A stretch of DNA of 43,848 nt from Cupriavidus sp. 2SB (lineage in GTDB: Bacteria > Pseudomonadota > Gammaproteobacteria > Burkholderiales > Burkholderiaceae). The notes below the pieces were generated by a model, which worked only from the letters and a program-made list of their open reading frames with translations, searched no databases and was not told the origin of the DNA. The stretch is from assembly GCF_005503625.1 (NCBI RefSeq), contig NZ_SCMX01000059.1, positions 1-43,848 on the forward strand, written 5' to 3'. The position numbers were made by a program, and so were the translations under genes. Positions 32,497-38,936 of this stretch are shown one piece after another; within the stretch, counting starts at the first letter, position 1, and each line of letters begins with the position of its first letter.

Positions 32497-34923
32497 TCAG
32501 AAGTCGAACTGCGCGGACAGCAGCACCGTGCGCGGTGCCGCAACGGTAGCGTACGTTCCGCTCACGAGCCAGTAGTTCGAGTTGAAAAGATTCTCGATAT
32601 TCGCACGGAATACGACCGATTTCCCCATAACCTTGGTGCGATAACGGGCACCGATGTCGTAGCGCGTCCAGCTCGGCATGCTCAGCGTGTTCGCGGCATT
32701 GAAGAACAGTGACGACGTATGAATGATCCGGCCGTTCAGGCTCAGGCCCGGCACCCACGGCATATCCCAGTCCGCGCCCAGGTTGAACGTATAGTCGGGC
32801 ACGCCGTTGGCATCCTTGCCATCGTTCACGCCACCGGCCGTCTTCTTGAGCTTGGCGTCGTAGAACGTGGCGCTGGCCATCAGGCGCAGGCCGCGCACGG
32901 CTTCGCCATAAGCGGACAGTTCCACGCCGCGATTGCGCTGCTCGCCGTCGAAGCTGTAGTAGTTGTTCAGCGGATTCGTCACGGCGCTCGGGCGGTCGAT
33001 CTGGAACACCGACACCGTGGTGGTCATCTTGCCCCAGTCGGCCTTGACGCCGGCCTCGTACTGGTTCGATTTGTACGGCGGGAACACTTGGCCGGCATTG
33101 GACGCCGTGACCGGCGCCACGCCGCCGCGCGACAGGCCTGACGTAAAGTTGCCATACACCGACACGTTCTGCAGCGGCTTGACGACGATGCCGGCAACCG
33201 GCGACACGGCGCTCTGGTCGTAGCTGGCCGTCTGCGCGCCCGTGGTGGTGCTGTAGTTGTCCAGCACCACGCGCTGGTGGCGGAAGCCGCCGGTCAGCAG
33301 CAGGCGATCGTCGAGCATCGACAGCGTATCGGTCAGCGTGAAGCTGGTCAGCGCCGTCTCCGATGCCTTGGTCGCGTCGATACGCGTGCCGACGACCGGC
33401 GGCAGTGGCACCGGATTGTAGATGCTGGACGTGATGGCGCCGGTGGATGACGGCACGTAGGCGTTGCCCAGTTCCTGATCCAGGCGCGCGAAGCTGGCCG
33501 TCACCAGGTGGCGAACACCGAACGTGTTGAATTTCGCACGGGCGCCCACGTCCACGGTCGACGTCTTGCTGTACGAGTCGTAGTACGAATTGGTCGCGTT
33601 GAACACGCCCTGCGCATTGGCCGGGCCAGACGGGAACGTCTGGTAGGCGGTGCCGTCGCGATAGCCGCCAGCGGCGTAGACCGTCAGGTTGTCCGAAATG
33701 TCGTACTCGAGGCGCGACATCACGGCGGTGTCATGCAGCCAGAGTTCGGTGCCGGGATAGAAGTTGCGGTGCGCGGAAGGTGCCTTGGGCAGCGAGGTCA
33801 CGCTGGGCAGGAAGCCGATCTGCGAGCGGAAATTGTCGGTGCCTTCGTGCTGGGTGTACGTGTCCAGCGTCCAGCGCAGCTTCTTGCCGCGATAGTCGAG
33901 CGCCAGCGCGCCCACGCCCAGCTTCTGGCGGCCATCGTCGAGGGTGGTATCGCCGCCCTTGAACACGCCATTCACGCGCACGCCCCATTCCTTGTTCTCG
34001 CCAAAGCGGCGGCCTACGTCGGCCTGCACGCCGAACAGGGACTTGCTTTCGTAGGTGGTGGTCAGTCGCGTCAGTGGTTCGTCCTCGGCGCGCTTGGTGA
34101 CCACGTTGATTGCGCCGCCGATGCTGCCGCTCGGGCCGATGCCGTACATCAGCGTGCCCGGTCCCTTGAGCACTTCCACGCGCTCCATGATCGCGGCGGG
34201 CATGCGGCTCGACGATGCCATGCCGTACAGGCCGTTGAGGCCCACGTCGCCACTGGCCACCGTATAGCCACGGATCTGGAAATCCTCGCCAAAGCCGCCG
34301 CGCGAGGTCAGCACCCGTACCGATGAATCGTTGATGACTACATCGGCCAGCGTCTTGGCCTGCGTGTTGTCGAGGAACTCGGCCGTGTAGTTGGTGGTGC
34401 TGAACGGCTGGTCCAGCACATTGGCCGAACCCAGCACACCCAGGCCGCCGCCGCGCGCCACCTGGCCGCCGGCGTAGGCGGACGGCAGGCCGTCGGCTGC
34501 GGCAACGACGGTCACTGCCGGCAGCATGGTGCCGTCCGCAGACCCGCTGCTGACCGGGCCATTGATCAGATAGCTGCCATTCGATTGCTGGGATAACTCC
34601 AGGCCGGTGCCGGCCAGCAGCGTATCGAGTCCGCTGCGCGGCGTGTAGGTGCCGCTCAGGCCGGCGCTCTGCTTGCCGGTGGTGATTTCGGGCTTGAAGG
34701 ACAGCATGATGCCGGCATCGCGGCCAAAGCGGCTCAGCGTGTCTTCGAGCGTGCCGGCGGGAATGCTGTAGTTACGCGCTGCCTGGGCATGCGCGGGCAG
34801 CGGCATCGCCACCATTGGAGCGCCAACCATGGCGCCCAGCGCAATGCGGCCCACCAGGGAGGTCAGCAGTTTGCGACGAAAAACAGGAATTGACTCACGC
34901 TTGCGCGCCTGGACCGGACCCAT
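32497..34923 (-). CDS. TonB-dependent siderophore receptor with STN signalling domain
   Basis: An 808-residue outer-membrane receptor starting at MGPVQARKRESIPVF. A long signal peptide ends near MPLPAHAQA. The STN domain follows (YSIPAGTLEDTLSRFGRDAG, TYTPRSGLDTLLAGTGLELS), then the plug (VLKGPGTLMYGIGPSGSIGG, AINVVTKRAEDEP) and a barrel ending in Phe (LLSAQFDF). The STN domain marks a transducing receptor that signals through FecR to FecI, and these genes lie directly upstream. The 15-residue upstream extension to 34968 lacks a better ribosome site. The ligand is probably a ferric siderophore; its identity is unknown. Confidence 0.93.
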   Translation of the reverse strand: MGPVQARKRESIPVFRRKLLTSLVGRIALGAMVGAPMVAMPLPAHAQAARNYSIPAGTLEDTLSRFGRDAGIMLSFKPEITTGKQSAGLSGTYTPRSGLDTLLAGTGLELSQQSNGSYLINGPVSSGSADGTMLPAVTVVAAADGLPSAYAGGQVARGGGLGVLGSANVLDQPFSTTNYTAEFLDNTQAKTLADVVINDSSVRVLTSRGGFGEDFQIRGYTVASGDVGLNGLYGMASSSRMPAAIMERVEVLKGPGTLMYGIGPSGSIGGAINVVTKRAEDEPLTRLTTTYESKSLFGVQADVGRRFGENKEWGVRVNGVFKGGDTTLDDGRQKLGVGALALDYRGKKLRWTLDTYTQHEGTDNFRSQIGFLPSVTSLPKAPSAHRNFYPGTELWLHDTAVMSRLEYDISDNLTVYAAGGYRDGTAYQTFPSGPANAQGVFNATNSYYDSYSKTSTVDVGARAKFNTFGVRHLVTASFARLDQELGNAYVPSSTGAITSSIYNPVPLPPVVGTRIDATKASETALTSFTLTDTLSMLDDRLLLTGGFRHQRVVLDNYSTTTGAQTASYDQSAVSPVAGIVVKPLQNVSVYGNFTSGLSRGGVAPVTASNAGQVFPPYKSNQYEAGVKADWGKMTTTVSVFQIDRPSAVTNPLNNYYSFDGEQRNRGVELSAYGEAVRGLRLMASATFYDAKLKKTAGGVNDGKDANGVPDYTFNLGADWDMPWVPGLSLNGRIIHTSSLFFNAANTLSMPSWTRYDIGARYRTKVMGKSVVFRANIENLFNSNYWLVSGTYATVAAPRTVLLSAQFDF

Positions 34924-35028
34924 GGACAGACCTTTTGAATGGAAGGGATAGAAGTGCTTACCCTCCATGACCCGCGAGATCTGAAAACGGATCAGCTTTC
35001 CCGGAATTATTTTTGCAGTATCGGATTG

Positions 35029-36084
35029 TCAGCTTCGGCGTCCCGGCATCAGGCGGATTTCGTCCTGGCCCCAGAGCCGGGTCACGGTTTCCTTCTGCAG
35101 GAACAACGTGGAACTCAGCGTCTGCAATACCTTGTCGAGGTTGTCCAGCGGGAACGAGCCGGATACGCGTACGCCCGCAATGGACGGGTCGCACGACAGG
35201 TTCGCGCGGCTGTAGCGCCGCAGCTCGGCAATGAAATCGTCCAGTCGCATGCTGCGGGCCACGATGAACCCTTCGGCCCAGGCGATGCGCGCGGTATCGG
35301 CCGGCCCAGCCTGCTCCACGGCTTCGCGGTTGAAGACCGAGCACAGGCCGGCCTGCATGACATGCGGATGCGCGGTGTTATCGCGCGGGCGAATTTCCAC
35401 GGCGCCCTGGAAGACGCAGACCTCGGTGTCGTTCTCGCGCTGGCGCACCGAGTAGCGTGTGCCGAGCGCGCGGGCCGTGCCCTGCGCGGTTTCGATGAGG
35501 AAGGGGCGCGGCGTCGGGAGCGGGTCCTTGGCCGTGGTGACGAGGATTTCCCCGGACACGAGGCGTACGCGACGTTCGACGTCAGTGAAAGCAAGATCGA
35601 CCGCGGTATCGGTATTCAGCATCAACTGCGTACCGTCGGTCAGCATCACGGTGCGCCGCTCGCCTACGCCGGTGCGATAGTCGGCGGACCATTGGCGCCA
35701 CGGCGTGTATTCGCGCGCCGCGGCCGTCAACCCCGTGGCGAAGGCCAGCGTGGCGAGTGTCTTCAATGCATGCCGGCGTGCCGTGCGACGCTGGGCTTCC
35801 GAACGCGGTGACGGCACGGTCGGCCCGTGCGTTAGCGCACTGCGGGCGATATCCGCTGTGCCGGGCGATGCCAGGGGCTGCAGCCGGCTACGGACGGATT
35901 CGATACGCTGCCAGGCCCGCTCATGGTCAGGATGTTCGGCACGCCAGCGACGCCATGCGTCGGTGACGTGCGATGCGCCATCCGCATCCTGCAACGCCAC
36001 CACCCATTCGACCGCACGCTCGGCCACGCTTGCGGGAATCGTGGCCGCATCGGCCGTGGCGCGATACCAGGAAGATGTAGGCAT
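35029..36084 (-). CDS. FecR family anti-sigma/sigma regulator
   Basis: A 351-residue FecR-type protein. The N-terminal DUF4880 domain (VEWVVALQDADGASHVTDAW) binds the sigma factor in the cytoplasm. A weak hydrophobic segment near residues 125-145 may cross the membrane. The periplasmic FecR domain includes VMLTDGTQLMLNTDTAVDL and GTARALGTRYSVRQ. The C-terminal STN-like part (SMRLDDFIAELRRYSRANLS) would contact the receptor. It lies 6 bp after the sigma gene and 105 bp before the receptor gene. Confidence 0.93.
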   Translation of the reverse strand: MPTSSWYRATADAATIPASVAERAVEWVVALQDADGASHVTDAWRRWRAEHPDHERAWQRIESVRSRLQPLASPGTADIARSALTHGPTVPSPRSEAQRRTARRHALKTLATLAFATGLTAAAREYTPWRQWSADYRTGVGERRTVMLTDGTQLMLNTDTAVDLAFTDVERRVRLVSGEILVTTAKDPLPTPRPFLIETAQGTARALGTRYSVRQRENDTEVCVFQGAVEIRPRDNTAHPHVMQAGLCSVFNREAVEQAGPADTARIAWAEGFIVARSMRLDDFIAELRRYSRANLSCDPSIAGVRVSGSFPLDNLDKVLQTLSSTLFLQKETVTRLWGQDEIRLMPGRRS

Positions 36085-36090
36085 GGCGCG

Positions 36091-36636
36091 TCAGCCTACG
36101 AAGGACAGGTCGGCGAAGTAGCACTGCTGCAGTCCCTTGACCACATAGCGCTTGACCGTGGGAATCGAAATGCCAAGGGTCTCCGCTACCTGCGCGTGCG
36201 TTTGTCCGTCGAGTTGCGTCAGCAGGAAGGCCTCTCGCACGGCGGGGGCCAGACCATCGAGCAACTGGTCCAGTTCGAACAGCGTTTCCAGCAGGATCGC
36301 GCGATCTTCCGGAGAGAGTTCGACTTGATAGGGCGCCTGCGCCAGTGCATCGAGGTAAGCCCGTTCGAGTTGCTCGCGCCGCCATTGATTCGACATCAGG
36401 TTCCTGGCCACGGTGGTCAGGTAGGCGCGCGGTTCGTCGAGCTGGGCTGGCACCCGCTCGCTATTGAGCAGGCGCACGAACGTGTCCTGTGCGAGATCCG
36501 CAGCTTGATCGGCGCTGCCCACGCGGCGGTGCAGCCAACCCTTGAGCCATGCGTGGTGGTCGCAATACAGGGATTCGATCGTGGAAGGCAAGGAAGGCAG
36601 CGTAGCGCCCGGCGTACTCATGGTCTGACCCGTCAT
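36091..36636 (-). CDS. FecI-type ECF sigma-70 factor
   Basis: A 181-residue ECF sigma factor. Region 2 contains SADQAADLAQDTFVRLL and region 4 contains LDGQTHAQVAETLGISIPTV. An in-frame start at 36621 (MSTPGATL) is possible; neither start has a strong ribosome site. A Fur-box-like site lies about 65-85 bp upstream. With the adjacent FecR-like regulator and STN-containing receptor it forms a cell-surface signalling set that should switch on receptor expression when iron is low and the siderophore is present. Confidence 0.93.
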   Translation of the reverse strand: MTGQTMSTPGATLPSLPSTIESLYCDHHAWLKGWLHRRVGSADQAADLAQDTFVRLLNSERVPAQLDEPRAYLTTVARNLMSNQWRREQLERAYLDALAQAPYQVELSPEDRAILLETLFELDQLLDGLAPAVREAFLLTQLDGQTHAQVAETLGISIPTVKRYVVKGLQQCYFADLSFVG

Positions 36637-36701
36637 CGGTTACTACATGCTGTCCCGTGAGCGGATGCCCGGCTAGCCTTGCAGTGACACGCAATACAAA
36701 T

Positions 36702-36720
36702 GCGAATGGTTATTAATAAC
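36702..36720 (-). promoter_or_regulatory. Candidate Fur box upstream of the FecI-type gene
   Basis: Read on the minus strand, GTTATTAATAACCATTCGC matches 13 of 19 positions of the classical Fur consensus GATAATGATAATCATTATC. It lies about 65 bp upstream of the sigma factor start, as expected for iron repression of a FecI-type system. Confidence 0.6.
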
Positions 36721-36956
36721 AGGGCAGGTGCCGACTGTCAATTTCTCGAAATCCGACTAAAGGCAGGACGTTGTAGCGGGAACACAGTTTTTCCTTCGTT
36801 TTCAATGTGATCCATTGCGCATTCCATGATGAGTATCGAATAGTTATCTTCCTTAATTCGTGGTTTTCCCGTATCTCCATTTTGATTCTGACAAACTTGT
36901 AATCAAATTAATCTAGAGAAAACCCTGAAGGGGGTTATTTTCGACAAAACTTCCGC

Positions 36957-37035
36957 TATAAATACGGCACGTGTTGCGAACTGGTGTCACGCTCCACGCC
37001 TCTGCCCGCTTGTGCTAGCCTGCGGGCTTTTTTTT
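36957..37035 (+). ncRNA. Candidate small RNA ending in an intrinsic terminator
   Basis: A -10-like TATAAAT (36957-36963) is followed about 40 nt later by a terminator hairpin. The transcript would be about 65-70 nt. No coding gene lies upstream on this strand for the terminator to serve, which is the main argument. No good -35 element is visible, so the promoter is uncertain. Closeness to the Fur-like site makes an iron-linked RNA conceivable. Confidence 0.3.
37004..37035 (+). terminator. Orphan intrinsic terminator
   Basis: GCCCGC (37004-37009) pairs with GCGGGC (37022-37027) across a 12-nt loop, followed directly by eight Ts (37028-37035). Read on the plus strand, it sits in non-coding DNA about 415 bp before the next gene. 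Confidence 0.65.
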
Positions 37036-37091
37036 GTCCTGGATTTGTGAATTCATAATCCATTATTTCAAAATGGAATCGACGTGCTGTC

Positions 37092-37114
37092 ATTGATTCA
37101 TCTTCCGAATCAAT
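37092..37114. promoter_or_regulatory. Inverted repeat upstream of the MFS gene (site A)
   Basis: Perfect arms ATTGATTC and GAATCAAT are separated by 7 bp. The centre is 71 bp (close to seven helical turns) from the centre of the second inverted repeat at 37167-37181, so the two could be bound on the same DNA face. Confidence 0.45.
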
Positions 37115-37155
37115 CCTAATGGGGTGGATGGTGAAAACCCTGCTGTGCATTTATC

Positions 37156-37181
37156 TTGACTCTTCTGGTATATCACATACC
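37156..37181 (+). promoter_or_regulatory. Promoter-like element overlapping a palindrome (site B)
   Basis: GGTAT-N5-ATACC (37167-37181) is a perfect interrupted palindrome resembling sites of the GntR/FadR group. It follows a -35-like TTGACT (37156-37161) and contains TGGTATATC, an extended -10-like string. A regulator bound here would block transcription of the long leader and MFS gene. The exact -10 is uncertain. Confidence 0.4.
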
Positions 37182-37288
37182 TTATATCCATCCCGGCGCA
37201 GCATTACGCGAACATTACGGGACGTGACACGTTGAAGATTACAAATCTGTCATTCATTCAGCGGATTTAATAATAGGAGGATTTTCAG

Positions 37289-37303
37289 ATGGATTCAGAA
37301 TAA
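37289..37303 (+). CDS. Four-codon minigene behind a perfect ribosome site
   Basis: AGGAGG (37275-37280) lies 8 nt before ATG-GAT-TCA-GAA-TAA, encoding Met-Asp-Ser-Glu. The ribosome site is among the best in the window, yet the frame closes after four codons. It could be a regulatory minigene in the MFS leader, a ribosome standby site, or the remnant of a lost gene. Chance cannot be excluded. Confidence 0.25.
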   Translation: MDSE

Positions 37304-37448
37304 GACAAGTTCCCCCCGTTTGACGGCAGGTCCCATGCCTGCTTGTTCCTGGCCAGGTCGTCCGCATGCCATCATGGCTGCGGCGCATGGATATCACGTG
37401 AAGTCAGAATCCACAAAACATAATAAGAAAGACACAGGAGACACGAGA

Positions 37449-37547
37449 ATGCTTGCGACCATTTTCAGGAGTGGATGCCGGTTACCAATGCGTCGACGCA
37501 CACCCCACCAAAATCCCCATCAATCGAACAAAGGGAGCGTGCAATGA
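37449..37547 (+). CDS. Possible 32-residue leader peptide coupled to the MFS gene
   Basis: A short ORF starting MLATIFRSGCRLPMRRRTPH, preceded by AGGAGA 7 nt upstream. Its stop overlaps the MFS start as ATGA (37544-37547), an arrangement that usually means translational coupling. The peptide is basic, has no recognisable domain, and could be a leader peptide rather than a functional protein. No homology is claimed. Confidence 0.4.
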   Translation: MLATIFRSGCRLPMRRRTPHQNPHQSNKGSVQ

Positions 37548-38863
37548 CGTACGCATCGACGGGGGCTGCGAGCCCCAAGCCGCAAATTTCCGAGAGCACC
37601 CGCTGGAAACAGCTGCTGGTTGGCGTGATCTGCATGATCGCCACGGCGAATATCCAGTACGCGTGGACGCTCTTCGTACCGGAAATCCAGGACGAATTTG
37701 GATGGTCGCGAGCCAATATCCAGATTGCCTTTACAATTTTCGTGCTGGTGCAAACCTGGCTGGCGCCTATCGAGGGCTACTTCATCGATAAATTCGGGCC
37801 ACGGCTGATGGTGGCGTTCGGCGCGTTGTTCATCGGTGCCGCCTGGGTCATCAATTCGCAGGCGACGACGCTGATGGGCTTCTACTTCGGCGCAGTTGTC
37901 GGCGGGCTGGGCGTAGGGTCGATTTATGCCACCTGTATCAACAATGCGATCAAGTGGTTCCCGGACCGGCGCGGCCTGGCAGTGGGCCTGACGGCTGGCG
38001 GCTACGGCGCGGGTTCGGCGGCCACCATCCTGCCGATCGCGGCGATGATCGAGTCGCAAGGCTTCCAGCACACGTTCCTGTTCTTCGGCCTGCTGCAAGG
38101 TTCGCTGGCATTCGTGGCAGCCTGGTTCCTGCGCGCACCGCAGAATGTGGAGGTCAAGCTGTCGACCAAGATCTATCAGTCGACGCGCGACTTCACGCTC
38201 AAGGAAGCGCTTTGCACCCGCCTGTTCTGGCTGATGCTGGTGATGTTCGTGCTGGTGGTGACCGGCGGCATGATGGCCGTGGCACAGCTGGGCGTGATCG
38301 CCAAGGACCTCGGCGTCAAGGACTTCAAGGTTGACCTGCACTTCTTCGTGATGGCTGCGCTGCCGCTGGCGCTGATGCTCGACCGCGTCATGAACGGCAT
38401 CTCGCGACCGCTGTTCGGCTGGATCTCGGACCACATCGGCCGCGAGAAGACCATGGTGATCGCGTTCTCGCTGGAAGGGATCGGGATTATCGCGCTCGGC
38501 TACTTCGGCAGTAACCCCTACGCGTTCCTGCTGCTGTCCGGGCTGGTGTTCCTGGCATGGGGCGAGGTCTACTCGCTGTTCTCCGCACTGGCCGGCGACG
38601 CGTTCGGTACCAAGCACATCGGCAAGATCTACGGCGTGCTGTACACGGCAAAGGGGATTGGCGCGCTGTTCGTACCGATCGGCAACCTGATCATGGAAGC
38701 GACCGGCACGTGGTCCACGGTGCTCTACACGGTGGCCACCATGGACCTGATTGCGGCCTTCCTGGCATTCACGGTGCTCAGGCCAGTATTTGCCGGACAC
38801 GTGGCGGCGTCCAAACGGCAGTTCGTGGAAGAGCAGGGAGGGCGAACGCAGGTGCCGGCTTAA
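37544..38863 (+). CDS. Oxalate/formate antiporter (OFA) family MFS transporter
   Basis: A 439-residue inner-membrane carrier with about 12 membrane segments. The start at MTYASTGAAS has GGGAG about 6 nt upstream; an in-frame ATG at 37475 is less likely. OFA features include the first helix LLVGVICMIATANIQYAWTL, the sequence FGWSRANIQIAF, and NGISRPLFGWISDHIGREKT. Arg in that segment and Lys in YTAKGIGALF are likely counterparts of the two basic residues that bind oxalate in OxlT. Substrate could be oxalate or another small carboxylate. Long leader and two upstream palindromes suggest tight control. Confidence 0.88.
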   Translation: MTYASTGAASPKPQISESTRWKQLLVGVICMIATANIQYAWTLFVPEIQDEFGWSRANIQIAFTIFVLVQTWLAPIEGYFIDKFGPRLMVAFGALFIGAAWVINSQATTLMGFYFGAVVGGLGVGSIYATCINNAIKWFPDRRGLAVGLTAGGYGAGSAATILPIAAMIESQGFQHTFLFFGLLQGSLAFVAAWFLRAPQNVEVKLSTKIYQSTRDFTLKEALCTRLFWLMLVMFVLVVTGGMMAVAQLGVIAKDLGVKDFKVDLHFFVMAALPLALMLDRVMNGISRPLFGWISDHIGREKTMVIAFSLEGIGIIALGYFGSNPYAFLLLSGLVFLAWGEVYSLFSALAGDAFGTKHIGKIYGVLYTAKGIGALFVPIGNLIMEATGTWSTVLYTVATMDLIAAFLAFTVLRPVFAGHVAASKRQFVEEQGGRTQVPA

Positions 38864-38886
38864 CCTCGAATCCGCTTGAAGCAGGC

Positions 38887-38929
38887 CCCCCTCTCCCGCT
38901 GCGCGGGAGAGGGGGAAGGGGGAGAGGGT
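38887..38929. repeat. REP-like repeat, copy 2
   Basis: 13-bp arms CCCCCTCTCCCGC (38887-38899) and GCGGGAGAGGGGG (38903-38915), then an AAGGGGGAGAGGG tail. It lies in the opposite orientation to copy 3, about 40 bp away, between the convergent MFS and squalene-hopene cyclase genes. Confidence 0.8.
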
Positions 38930-38936
38930 TGGCGGT

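Larger units (their letters stand above)
36637..37448. other. 812-bp AT-richer non-coding region
   Basis: This stretch separates the iron-signalling genes from the MFS transporter. It is clearly richer in A and T than the flanks and has no convincing long gene. It holds a Fur-like site, a small hairpin AACCC/GGGTT (36921-36936), a candidate small RNA with terminator, two inverted repeats and a four-codon ORF behind a perfect ribosome site, each listed separately. Confidence 0.7.

Noticed and set aside
36964..36976. GGCAC...TTGC string resembling a sigma-54 promoter
   Set aside because: The GG and GC elements are 8 nt apart instead of the required 10.
36956..37150. 64-codon minus-strand open frame in the non-coding region
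   Set aside because: No ribosome site or recognisable motif, and it is antisense to the terminator hairpin and one inverted repeat.
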